Below, one piece after another: positions 12,536 through 24,695 of a stretch of DNA of 64,000 bases. Both the position numbers and the translations under genes were made by a program. The notes under the pieces are model-generated. The model was given only the letters and a program-made list of their open reading frames with translations. It did no database searches and was not told where the DNA came from. Every line of letters begins with the position of its first letter. Within the stretch, counting starts at the first letter, position 1. Source of the DNA: Rhynchonema sp. JSB1_4. Taxonomy: Eukaryota > Nematoda > Chromadorea > Monhysterida > Xyalidae. Location: NCBI GenBank assembly GCA_030248065.1, contig JASAMV010009006.1, positions 38,411 through 102,410 of the forward strand, in the 5' to 3' direction.

Positions 12536-13417
12536 GGCCGCATTCACAATGCAAGCGCGTTAGCGTGTTAGCGCGTTAGCGTGCGAGATGCGCACGCTTT
12601 TGCATTCACAATGGAAAAAGCTGATTAGCGCGTTAGCGTGCGAGCAACTTTTCTCGCACGCTAACGCGCAGATGCGCAACGCGCTTTTGCATTCACAATG
12701 CAAAGCTGATTAGCGCGTTGGCGCGTTAGCGTGGCACGCTAACGCGCTTTTCACGATTAGAACTGGTTCTAATTTTTTTTGCGCGTTAGCACTGGATGCG
12801 CGTGTTCTAAAGCTTATAATTTAATTTGAAAACATTATCAGACCACGAAAAATGTGAAAACGTAGGAAATAAAGCTTGCTGCGTTCACTGAGAATATTTT
12901 TGTTCCATTTTGATGCTCAGAAGCATATCTTTTTACGCTATCAATCGATTGAGGCAAACAGTTTAGCCTGTTATATTAGCTGCAAGCAAACGTTGCGCAG
13001 AACGTTGTTCATCTGCTTATGTGTTGTGTATCCTCTTTGGTGGTGTAATTGTGATGCATGACACGACAAGGAGACTGTATTGCACGCATGGATTGTTCAT
13101 GTCGCGACTAGCTAGATTTTCCACTTGAGGAAAATGTTCCTTTAGAATCAAATTAGTTTGAATGACTCTTGAAAGCGATTGGTTGCCGTTTTCAAAACAA
13201 AGAAATGAAAAAATTCAGCATTTGTCAACAATCAGACCAACGGGCATTGTGAATGCAAACGCGTTTTGCTGATTTGCGCGTTAGCGCATTAGCGTATCAC
13301 TGATAAGCGCGCACGCTAACGCGCTATTTCAATTTTCCATTGTGAATGCAAAAGTGTGCGGAAAAAGCGTGCACGCTAATCAGCAACACGCTAACGCGCT
13401 GCATTGTGAATGCGGCC
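12536..13417. mobile_element. PIF/Harbinger-like MITE with TAA target duplication
   Basis: Terminal inverted repeats GGCCGCATTCACAATGCA...TGCATTGTGAATGCGGCC are flanked by TAA on both sides (12533-12535 and 13418-13420). Known family facts: PIF/Harbinger elements make 3-bp TWA duplications and often have GGS-type ends. Both subterminal regions carry many copies of GCGCGTTAGCG or its inverse; the middle (about 12800-13250) is ordinary AT-rich sequence without a transposase. The GTTAGCG subterminal repeats may be transposase-binding sites (inference). Related GTTAGCGGG arrays occur at 28139-28315. Confidence 0.8.
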
Positions 13418-15213
13418 TAAGCTGGTGCAGTAACTTTTGAAAGACCTTGTGGTATATTTCACGGTCAATGCAGAGCAGCCTCACATGCGTGCGCTACCCA
13501 ATTTCCGAATTTTTTCACGTTGGAAAAAAATTAACGTGCTGACAATATGCATGCACGATTCAATCTCCCGCTGTTATAATCAAGCGTCTTTGGCTGTCAA
13601 TTTACTTCACACACGTGTCAATAGTGGGCCGTTTATGTACCATGTATTTTGTACGTTGCATAGTCGTGTGGCACAGGTTGGTTTAACAACGTTAATTGAT
13701 ATGTAATGAAACATGCTTGTTGCTGTTTCCTATGTAATAAGCAAATAACGTATGTAGAGCACAAAAGTCCGGTGACTCTCAAGGCTTTGCCACCTGCGTA
13801 TGTAGCAAAAACTGAACTTGCAATCTCCTAAGTATAGGCAGGTCTATCGTTTTGCTAAACAAACCAAAGATTATCTCACAGCTCACTGTTTTTACAAAGT
13901 GCAAAAGTTTCCCTTGAAAAAGACCGTTTTCACGTCGAGAGAGATCAGTCATGGTCCGAACTTTTGAGCCGACCATAAACTTCACGGAGCCAAAAAATAA
14001 CACTTCCTAAACGAGCGCACGCCAGTTAATGGCTCAGTATTTCACCTTTTTACCCTCGCCTGCATAGAGGGGCTCGTTATGAGAGTTGAAAAGTGCATCT
14101 AAATGCACCTTGGCGTTGCGCGCGAAAGTCAAAAACCGTTCTGCTGTCTGTCAGCTGCTCGGCCATAAAGTCCATAACGTGACACATTATGTAAAGTCAT
14201 TCGTATTCTTCAAAAATTGTCTTTCGCAGTACTACAGTCTGCGTTCTGTATAATGGTGCGCTCAGTTTCTTTCTCGATTAGGTCTATCCTTCAAAAAGGA
14301 CGGCAGAATCACAATTACATGTACATGCACGTCTGCTATATTAACACCATATTTCTACCATTTCCAGGAATTTTTAATTTGGGATTCCATTACGAAGAGT
14401 GTCACTGTAAAGAGAGTCAACCGCATGTGTTCAGAGATACGGAGCGCCATTGATTTTGCCAAAATAGTATTGATACCTTGTTAACGTGTTGTGCATGCGC
14501 ACATTACAGTGTCTGATCCTTTCTCATTTGCTCTTATTTTTAGCGCAGTTCCCGTGCCGGTGACTCACTTTGTGGGCAATATCATCTGTCAAATATCATC
14601 AATCAGTTCTCTGTGTGTAGGTAATTCGTAATTATAGTAGTCACATCCACGTGCGCGAACGGGATCCAGACCCCGATCCCGAAATCGGGAGAAGGCGCAT
14701 TCCAAGAACACCCCAACCCCCCCCCCCCCCCGAAAATCCGATCCCAATCAAACAGCCGGATCCAGATTCGGTATTGTTACCGGTACTTGTCCATATGTAC
14801 CATACAGTAGACCTCTGTATGATGCAAAAATAAGTGGGACAACAGAAATCTGGAGTAAAATGACCCCAAATTCGAGCAATATCGTAAAGCATATTAAAAG
14901 CATATCGTATAGCATTAGGTAACAATATCGTAAAACGACCCACAGTAGATATCAACCAGGCGTACGAATTATGAAAGTCCATCTGTGGCTGGCACAGAAA
15001 ACTGCAATAGTTAAAAAAACTGTATTCCCGATCCCGATCCGGACGATTACAATCCTGTGAAGAGATCCCGTTGGAGAATATTTCGATTACCTGGTCCGCC
15101 TTCACGCATAACGTTTTCAAATCACAATGCACTGCGAGTATAGCATATAAGTTCACAGCCTCAAACACGAAAAAATTTGCACAAGCAGATCACCTTTGTT
15201 GCCGTGATACATG
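13418..15213. other. Non-coding interval
   Basis: No supported gene. A patch at 14660-14780 is rich in GATCC/GATCCC words and has a C-run. The minus-strand frame 14641-15168 has a Gly/Ser repeat end and no domain. Confidence 0.35.
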
Positions 15214-15533
15214 TACCGGAGTTTTCCATATATACACTCCACCTCCCTGATATGGCCTTCCGAGGGCTCCACTCGGAAACATTTCCGAACAGGGGCTCTA
15301 TTTGGAGTAAAACGTTTTCCAAAACTTTACCAAAAACACCGGTTTTTTACAACAGAAGCACAAACAGGTCATTTTCGCATATTTTTACAGCAGAATCTGC
15401 TCTAAGACCGAATTTTGCTGCGTTCCTTGAAATGCCCTCGTGGGCTCTGTTTGGATAAAATATTTGAAACAAAAAGCCGATTTTCCACGTTTTCCGAATA
15501 GAGAACCGAGGGCTAATGTGGAAACGTCCTGTA
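15214..15533. mobile_element. Short TIR element of the CCGGAGTTTTCCAC family, copy 2
   Basis: Left end TACCGGAGTTTTCCATATA and right end ATGTGGAAACGTCCTGTA are imperfect inverses. Inside are the family words CCGAGGGCTC and GTTTTCC. More diverged than the copy at 41444-41908. Confidence 0.6.
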
Positions 15534-16879
15534 CGTGTATATGTGGGTACAATTGTGCACAGGTATTTGTGTAATGGGTATGCATGTACTTATACTTATT
15601 GACTGTAAATTCTACAAGCAAACACAAATCAAATAACAAAAACAAGTTTGAGACTGCGCAGATTACCCTGTCCTCGCATTTGCGTCATGCGCGTTTTGCA
15701 CTAAACTTTTTGGTGCCCACAGGCCGCCCTGTTGTCAATTGCTGTGCGATGCTGATCCGTCATGATTTGAAATGACGTGCAGCCATGCTCGCTCCATCTG
15801 ATTGTGACAGGAGCAGGGGACCTACACAAGCAAACAAGTCACCTGCATTGGCATATCAGTACTATATTATTACGTAGTCAACACTTTTTTGTAGTTACCG
15901 TACCAAATATGCAAATGGTGTCCTAAGCCCTCATTACACATCGTTCTGTGTGCTCTCGGAGAACGACGCTTTGTATTTCTTAACATTCACATCTCTGTCT
16001 GGGTTGCCTTGACGGCTGCATTGAAGCAAAAGCCTGGTCTTGCGCAAAGGCGTGCCCTCAAAGCACCTTACCGATTCACATCTCTGAAAACACGACCAAA
16101 AAGAATTGGTCGTTTGCAAGCTGATGAGAATGTTACAGTTGTCCTACACCAGTCAGTGGTGTCTTCTTTACCTGATACCGAAAGCCATACGTGTAGTACC
16201 TTTCATACCCTGCCTGCATGCAGAAACATCGAGCATTAAGCATAGGTGCGTAGTACCTGCCCATCTGGCGCTCGTTGTCGCTGACCAGCAAGAAAAAACA
16301 ACCCCCCCCACACCACCCCCTAGGGAAAATGAATAGAAGGAGAAAATCATCATGCTCCACTTTGCAGTCTTCAACGTGTGACATTTCCCAATAAATCAGC
16401 AGCCACGTATGAATGTTTCACCGTTCTGCCAGCTGCGAAATCGAGCTCGTGTTGGCGTAGTTTGCCTATACTCATACCATGATAAAGCATTTTGTCGCCC
16501 TGTTGCCATAACTAACCAGGTACATACCACTCGTCACCAGCTCCAATCATAAAACTAATGAATGAGTTATTTTGGTGGCATTGCCATTGTGCCAGCACTA
16601 AAATGACGGTGGCCCATGGTGTAACTGGACTCAATCATCACACAGAGATTTTTTCTCTTGCGATTGGTTAACGTATAGATAGAGCAGTGTGCCAAGTTTG
16701 TTTGGCGCATTACACAACACACTTGTTTCAGACTCCGACTGTGTCGGAAACGCACGCCAAAATGATCAAGTCTACATTAATTCGCACTGCAATTCAGAAA
16801 ACTGTTTTGAATGGGAACCAACACGCGTCCATAATTTGAATGCAATAAAGCAAATAAAGCGGGCGCGATTTTCTGCAGG
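15534..16879. other. Interval upstream of the GPCR gene
   Basis: No gene supported. It presumably contains the promoter and 5' UTR of the receptor, whose start codon sits two bases after a TTCTGCAG acceptor-like sequence, so a non-coding leader exon (or trans-splice acceptor) is possible. No defined promoter motif was recognised. Confidence 0.35.
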
Positions 16880-19800
16880 ATGGCCAATTCGTCAGAAGAC
16901 CTGTCAAATGAGACGGACTGGTGGGAGAGGTAAGCCAAATTTACGTCTGCAGTTTCGATTTGTGATCTTGAAAGCGAAATAATCGATCGGACACAAAGAT
17001 GTTGAAATATATTGGTTGTATTTTTGATTAACGTCGCCCTAACAATCAGGTACATTCTGCAGAAAGATAACCCTACTGCTTAACTTCATTCAGCGTCAAC
17101 GTGAGCGCGTTCGAGACCAAATGTGAACTTGAATACTACTTTTTGACGGAGCACTCGAAGCGGCACACTGGAATGATGCTGTTCAGGTACTATATTCAAT
17201 GGTGATCAATCACTGTTGAATTTGTGTTGATCGGGTCCCGTATATTTATGGCTCGAAAGATCAGGCAAATTCATGCTTGCTTATTTGGCATTATAGTTTA
17301 AGGGCCAAGATTTGGGCGCGAGGGAACCAAAAACGTGAACTAACAATAACAATAGCAACAAAAACACACAACTACTGTAGCTCTGCATATTTCTAAATTT
17401 TTTTCTCGCTTTCAAGTGTGTGCTGCGCGTGGCTGATGATCACACTGTCCGTGATTGGTGTGCTCGGCAATCTGCTATCGGCGTATGTGTTCACGAGGGA
17501 GAAAATGCGTTCGTCAATCAACACGCTGTTGGCCGCACTGAGCGTTGCTGATCTCGTCTTGCTCATCATGGTTGGTTTTATACGTACAAGCTGTTTAGGT
17601 TATTAGCTTTTATAGTCAGGACCGTAAAATGGTTTTTCGCCAACTCTGGTCGTCAACTCAGCCAAGCACACACCTGCCATGCAACGCGCGAAAACTGTTG
17701 AGGACAGTAAGATCTGATCTGGCCTCATTACCTTTTTTGGGGTCATGTTGCCATCGCGGGTGCGTTCGCAGCGTTAAAGTGTTGTTGAGGTTTCAAAGTC
17801 TTCGTATTGAAATCAAAAGTAACTAGCATGTCAAGCTCAATGCCCTGATCACAAAGGTATCAGAATTACGAGGAAGTGACTTCTGTATCCGCTGCTGCAC
17901 CCGAAAATGTCCGACCCGTAACCCGCACTCGCATGCATTGTGAAACCGGCCACCCCAAAAAGACGTGTGTTTCTTTGAAACACCTCACTGCTATTTTAAA
18001 GCTCCTTTGGCACTGTACTGTACCTACAGACACACTAGCGCCATCGAATAGTAGGCAACAAGTTTAAAAAAACCAACCTTTTAATTTAGGTTGTGCCGAC
18101 TTTCACGTTGACCCCCATCTACACATGGTCACCATCAAAGGTGTTGGTGATCACCTCGAATCTGTTCACCAAATACGGCTACCCGCTCGCGTGTATGGCG
18201 CAAACAGCCAGCGTGTGGTTGTTTCTCATTATATCCATCGAACGATACATTGCCGTATGCTATCCCTTGATGGTACAGGTCGGTCACTGGGTCAAAAGTT
18301 GATTTTGGTTTCAAACAATATAAATTACAATACAATACTTTTGGTTTGATATTGGTGGCAAACAATACCTTTCTGCTGTACGTTGTACCTTTCAAACGGT
18401 ACAGCTTTATCAGTAAGATCTCCAAACATGATGCAAGCGTGCCCCACCCAGTCAAGACCGAACACGAAATCGGCAACGACCATCCATTTTAATGCCAGAC
18501 GCACTTACAACCTGCTTAAAATCATATACTCTCACCACCGGTCAAAAAGTACGATGAAACATCATATCAACAGGTTCACTGTACGATCGAACGATCGCGC
18601 TACGCCGTTCTGGTGGTGGTTGTGACGGCGATTGTGTACAATTTCTGCCGCTTCTGGGACTTCCAGCTGAGCGAACTCGGTCCGCTTTGCGCCCTCACCA
18701 ATGGAATCAGGGTCTATCCTTGGTATCGGCATCTGTGAGTGCACATTTAGTCGATTTAGTGTCGTTATTCGTTAATGTTGTTAATTGAATCTTATTTCCG
18801 TAGAATATTAAAAAATTTGGCAAGCCGGCCACAACTGATTGTACAAAACGGGGTTTTTGCTTGCGTTGACTTCTAATTTTTTCGCCACTGAAAAGCTGAT
18901 TATTCCTAAACAATGTGTGCCATTAATCCCACCCAATACACGAAATGTCTATTATTTCATGCCTGGATTACCATGTAAACGCGAACAGTTACAATCTGTT
19001 GTCATTGATCTCTCGGGGTAAAGTCAGCACAATATTACACGATTACTGATCCCATCTCATAGACATCCGTGACATCCTTGAGAAATGTATGGACACCTTG
19101 CCCTTGAGGATCAAGCCTGCCATGTTTCGTCCCCAGCTCCACCTGCAATTTCGTTCATTCCAGCTATCTGTTCATCGCGTACGTGTCCACCCAATTCATC
19201 ATTCCGTTCATCTCGATCTCAGTGCTCAACAGCAAAGTGGCGAAAACGATATTGAAAGCGCGAAAGCAGCATTCGCAAATGTCCAGATCTCAGGTATGTG
19301 CATTTGGGTGTGGGTGAGGCTCAGTTTCATCGACAGCTCATCATAATAATACTCAGGTCGAACATTTTGTGTGCTTTGATCTTTTGAAGACCCTTGTCCA
19401 GTGTGGTACCACGACCAGCCTCCGATGAAATTACTTGGGATGGATAAGTAGTACACCTCTGGACATGTGAAGTCTTTGCCAAATTCATAAATCCACGGCA
19501 CTCCCGGAATATACGGGACCTAGCCAGAAAACTTCTAAATCGGCAATGAAATGAGATGAAACTTTTCCTGGGGTTTTCTGGGGCCCTGAAAACGATTATG
19601 GAAACCATTTTGACATCGCAGCAAAGCCTAACACCTGAAAACCTGACTGAGCCTGAATAATACTGACACGCTGCTTAACGCTCTTGTCCAGCTGTTTGTA
19701 CCTTATGCCTGGGTTTATGTTCAGGCTTAGGCTTAGGCTTAGGCACCGGCCAGGAAGACCTGCCCATATGAAGCATAAAATCCAAAAAAGTTCAATTTCA

Positions 19801-22800
19801 CACTTCGAGGTGGTGGGCCACGGTGGGATTCGAACCCGCCTGATCACCACCGCCACCGATATTTTGGCAATAATTTGGGACAAAATGGCGCAAGGCATGC
19901 AGATCCAATGATCTGAAAATACTTTCCGTCGTCTTCAGCATCACTGAAAACTCCAGGAAAATATTTATGTCATTGCGGAGCCAATTTAGGCTGTTTTGAT
20001 CAGGTCCCGTATATTCCGGGAGTGCCAAATCCACAGTGGCGGTTCAATCCACAAAACCAAACCAAGCACATACTGCTACTATTCTAAGATAGGCATTCAA
20101 GGCATAGTGCTTGCTGATCACTGTTCTTTTCGTGTTTCTAGGTCCGCAAAGCGCGGGCTAGGCTTAATTTTCCGGTAAGGTTAGATAAGAACAACAAATG
20201 TGTATGCTTAATGTAAAATTCAGTTCACCACTATAATGTATGTACTTACTTCACTATCCCTTTTGCATCAAGGACCACTCTCTCTCTCTCGTCACAGTGC
20301 GTTGCCCCTCAGTGTTTATGGTCATTTGTGAATCTATCAAAGACAAAAAAGGATTGTGTTCAACACCCTTCATACCGAATTTTGTGCAAGTGCAACGTCC
20401 GTGCCCAGTGGTGCCGTTAGAACCTCTACCGTCTTCCCCTCTTCCCAGTTGGAAAGCGAGAAAGGGGCCTTTTTATCGGCAATCCCAAGATTTCACCCCT
20501 GGTATCTGGTAGTCTGACTGGTTGCCCCGGAATAAAACATTCTAGTAAAAACAAAAACTTGATAATTTCGTGTACAGAGTTTTATACTTTCAAACGGCAT
20601 CTTGCAGCCGTTTCAGGGGGCTGTTTCTCTTATGTAGCTTGCTGAAATTTGCTAGCTTCTCTGGCAGAATAACACATTTTTAACATCTTAAGATCGACCC
20701 CTCAAACTTTCATGCATTTGGCACCTGAAAAGGTTGGGTACTCGGTATATCCTGGATTGGACTATTTGCTTTTGCATTGACACCACTGGAATCAGATCCG
20801 ACAGCTCTGTATTCATTTCTGTATCTTTAAATTTGATAAAAATGACTTCTTAATACACGCTCAAAGTCGTACAACAAATATTTTGCAGCGTTCCGAGCAT
20901 CGAACGGCCACCATGATGTTGGTTGTGATTTTGATCTTCGTCGGCTGCTATCTGCTGTCGGGCGCACTCGCCATCATCGGTAAGCTGAATATGATCTTGG
21001 ATTTCTTATTCCTTATTTTTCGCACTTGGTTGGTTAGTGAACTGCAATCTGCAGCTGGGAAACGGACAATCACCTCGGTAACCTATGATGTAAGCTTGAA
21101 GTCCGAAAGTCACTTCAGCCATCGCTCGGGCGATTTTCTCACATCGTAGCAACCTAGCACGAAACACCACCATCAAACATACAGTAACGTAAGCGTATTC
21201 GGTAGATTGCCAGCTGAGCAGAGCAAGTTTGAGCAAAGCAATGCCTGACGTTTCGGGCCTGAAAGTTTACGCAATGCTACAGATAGCGTGTCGACGCGTT
21301 TCTACCGCGAGGAGTCAACAGCGGCGTTGGCGTACGCGTTGACCGACATCAGCAACACACTAATTGTGTTCAACTCAACCTCAACAGCGATCATCTACTT
21401 CATTTTCTCAAAGAACTACCGCACAATCGTCATGTCACTCGTGCTGCTCACGTGTCCGTGCATCAACTGGTGAGTGGTGCAGAAACGCGGTCAGGTCAGA
21501 AAGTGCATGATCTTATACATGTATCTGGTCTTCGTTTGGATGATTTATGCTCGGCTCAGTAAAGCTCATATTTTAGGCCCAGGCTTTTACTTCGGGTGAA
21601 CCTGATTAGTGTCATTGCCGAGAACGCCGGTACCCGACTGCAGATCTCAGGGCGGAATTGGTTACACTGTCGTAAACACAAAATTGAAGCATATGGCCAT
21701 AAGAAAAACTTCCCCTGACGTTCTCAGGAGCATATGCTTCACGCAACTTGATCTCGTGCTCAAGATATAAGACTTAAATACAGTAGATTGGTTACAATCA
21801 TCAAATTGGCTGCAAGAGAAACATAGCCCTCTTTTCGAATATTATAGTTCGTCAGTCCAACCTTGAAATTCAAGTACCAATTACTGTACGTACATGTTTT
21901 GCAGTCCGTTTGAGTTTGTGACATCAACTCTGACATTGACGACTTCAAGGACCGTCGTGTTCAACTTCTTGCCTTTCGCGCAGGTTCGTGACCGAGTCAC
22001 AGATCGATTCGTTCATAAACGACCGTACCACGACGGCATTGGGCTACGCGGCGACGTTGAAAGTGAAGACACACGAACGACGCGCGTACACGATGCGACA
22101 GCAGAAGAAACGGTGGGTGAAAAAAATTTATGGAAGTCACGTTTCGAATTTTTGACACCATGACCACTGATGATGCCGTCCCTGTCTTGCATTACAAGCA
22201 CACCATGCATGAGCGTATAGGCAAAAGCCCAGAGGTTTATCAGGCTGCAAAAACTTTGTCATCTACTGAGTTCATCAGAGGGACGCGCTTTGTCAGGTGC
22301 TCCGCCCGAATCCAGCCCAGTAGTACACTACATCTGTGTGGGGCTTAGGTTCAAACCTTTGATGTGTTTCAGCGAGGGCGAAGAACACCGTCGTCACACC
22401 GATGACCCTGCGATGGGCGGGCGAATATCGCGTGCCGTTAGCGAGACCCCGACGCCTGTTCCCACGACCGAGAAAACGAAGTCCAAACCTAGACACTCAG
22501 CCGATTTGATCCGTGAACCGTTGCTGTATCGAACCACCACACCACCGCACAGCGACAACAGCATCGTCAACGGACACCTGGCACCACCGGAGGAAATCGT
22601 TCATCTTAAGACACTAAATACCACTGAAGGCACTGGTGGACAGAGTAAAGTGTTAAAAACGAGCAGCGACGATGCCAAGGCACCAACTGACGATGATGCA
22701 CCAGATTGTGAAACATCACCCAGCGGCGGCTCAGACGATGCAATACCCTTGACCGAACAAGGCAAAGATCGTGTGAAGCATATTGTGATTGAACCGAATG

Positions 22801-22856
22801 CTTTACACAACAGTAATAAGATATCAGCTTCCTCTTTAACGGCAAGTGATGTTTAG
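16880..22856 (+). CDS. FMRFamide-receptor-like class A GPCR
   Basis: Ten exons: 16880-16929, 17094-17186, 17417-17570, 18090-18272, 18574-18734, 19137-19293, 20889-20979, 21283-21469, 21984-22112, 22373-22856. Junctions are GT-AG and phases close exactly, giving 562 aa. The N-terminus (MANSSEDLSNETDWW) has N-glycosylation sequons. TM1 has LGNLLS; TM2 has LSVADL; TM3 has Cys in PLACMAQT and ends ERYIAVC (the DRY position); TM4 starts SRYAVLVVVV; ECL2 has Cys; TM5 has STQFIIPFISISVLN; TM6 follows EHRTATMML; TM7 is DISNTLIVFNSTSTAIIYF, with NS in place of NPxxY as in FMRFamide-type receptors. The C-tail, about 200 aa, is Ser/Thr/Pro-rich. It probably couples a small neuropeptide to G proteins at the plasma membrane; the ligand is inferred from family only. 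Intron 6 holds an inverted-repeat element. Confidence 0.93.
17735..17780 (+). repeat. Weak match to the GGTGCGTTCGCACTG repeat
   Basis: Within GPCR intron 3, the words GGGGTCATGT and GGGTGCGTTCGCA resemble the left part of the repeat at 25197-25312. Too diverged to be sure. Confidence 0.3.
19497..20026. mobile_element. Inverted-repeat element in GPCR intron 6
   Basis: Left end GGCACTCCCGGAATATACGG and right end CCGTATATTCCGGGAGTGCC are exact inverses, and diverged complementarity continues inward for about 100 bp (TTTTCCTGGGGTTTTC against the inverse of TTTTCCTGGAGTTTTC). The interior includes three tandem TTAGGC units and an RNA polymerase III B-box-like word. The element lies between the receptor's TM5 and TM6 exons and should be spliced out. 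Confidence 0.7.
19724..19744 (+). repeat. Interstitial telomere-like (TTAGGC)3
   Basis: GGC followed by three perfect TTAGGC units. TTAGGC is the telomere unit of nematodes. Three units can arise by chance or by repair, so this is only a hint of lineage. A few looser GGCTTA-like words lie nearby. Confidence 0.6.
20027..20888. other. Rest of GPCR intron 6
   Basis: No exon or repeat recognised. The (CT) run near 20279-20290 is a short microsatellite. Confidence 0.4.
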
Positions 22857-23360
22857 TCTTGGGGAAACACTGTGAACGTTTATTTTGCTTTCTTTCTTTC
22901 AAACCAACCCTGCACAGATTATGCACACAAAGTTTTGTGATGAACGTTGTTGTGAACTTCTTAAAGATTTTGTAGCAAGGCGAATAAACTGCTGTTGCAT
23001 TTCAACACACCACACCGATGTTTATTGTGCTGCTGAAAAACGCTATAGTAAATATTATAATAAATATAGTCGTCAAATGTTTTTATAGGCGCAACCAACG
23101 GCAGTGGGATACAAACGTTTCGATAATTTAAACTTACACAATTTAAAAAAATAATCAGATTTACGCAATGATAAAGCAGGAAACAAGTGACTTGCTTGCA
23201 CAACAGCTATAGCAGAACATGTCTCTTCTGGACAAAGTGATCAAATAAGTGACTGAGACGGGGCATAGACCGTCTCTACAGCAATATAAAGCAAATTTTT
23301 TTAAAAAAAAGTATCTGATAATGAGCATGGCTTAATCAAAAAGAGGTTGAATGCTTGATT
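22857..23360. other. Convergent intergenic space between the GPCR and calexcitin genes
   Basis: The two genes end towards each other about 500 bp apart. This stretch should hold both 3' UTRs. AATAAA-like words occur near 22982 (plus), but I cannot assign cleavage sites. Confidence 0.4.
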
Positions 23361-24657
23361 TTAGACATTCGGACCGAACAGGAAGTTTCCGGGTGCCTTC
23401 TTGTCAGTGGATGTCCAGTACTCCCGCCAACGAGTGACAAACTGACCGTAGTCGATCGCCTTCAACGGCTTGTTATGATCGTCCTGGCAAGAATTGGCAA
23501 GAATTTAACTGTTCTTTTTATAAAATGTCTCAGACATTTTTTTATTTAAATTTAATATTGCTACCGACCACTGCGAATTTGGTAAACGCCGCCTTGGCGT
23601 CAGCCTCCTTAACGCCGTAGATCTTCATCACGTGCACGTACTCTTCGGGATCAATCAGCTTGTCACCTTTAAAAGAGTGAAAGTTTAAACCGGCCCCGCC
23701 GCTATTGTTTTTTGGGTTTTGGACCTCGGTTTTTTTATATTAATCGTTAGTTGGCACTGGGATGAAAAACATTAACCTTCAAGAACTTCACCAAACTGAC
23801 GTTTACCCACCGAAATCGATCCACCAACATGGCCGTACGGGAACAAATCACCCCAATATTGACGCACTATGTGTGCATGGAAATCAGGATGTCCAAAGGA
23901 AAATTCAAATCACAGAGGTGTGGTATAGGCGGCGCGTTACGGTAGGTTGACAAAACATTTATTATTTACAAAAGAGCTAATGTTTTATCGGGCTACCGTA
24001 ACCTGCCGCCTATATCACGCCCCAGTGATTTTGAATTTCTCTTGTCATTCCTGATCATCATGTGCAAATGTGCGTCAATATCGAACAGTTTTGTTCGCGA
24101 TAGACCATCTTGGTGGATCGATTTCGGTGGGTAATCGCCATTTTGGTGAAGTTCGTCAAAACTAATGTTTTTGATCTCGATGCCAACAAACGATATAAGT
24201 GAAAAAACCGAGGTCGAAAACCAAAAAAACAATAGCGGCGGGGCCGCTTTAAAGATTTAAATAATCTTAACAATAACTTTTAACATACTTAAATTCTATG
24301 CCTAACCGGAGCTGTCGAGCAAGAAGAACATGTACTTCAGGTACTCCCACTGCCAGACGGGCATGTGCTTCGGGTCGTAGGACTCCCAGATGTGATCCCA
24401 CTCCTTGATCGTAATCACAACGTCGTCCGGCACTGGCTGCAGACACATAATATTGAAGGGCTAATTGTTTAGTCATGTGAACGACGGTCGGTGGTCAGAC
24501 CAAGCCAGCCCTGAATGACCGCGAGCCCTAAATGTATACGCGACGTTGGGCGGCGTTGACCATGTACATACGTCGACCACGTGGATACACGCACGATTAG
24601 TTGAATACAATTAATGAGCAATATACGGTAGTTCCTGGTTTGCCCGCGCGAAAAGAG

Positions 24658-24695
<38 letters not shown>

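Noticed and set aside
14641..15168. 175-codon minus-strand frame
   Set aside because: One end is a Gly/Ser repeat from the GATCCC-rich patch; the remainder resembles no protein family.
19824..19837. GGGTTCGAATCCC B-box, possible tRNA gene on the minus strand
   Set aside because: No matching A-box, anticodon arm or 7-bp acceptor stem at the right spacing; part of a transposable element.
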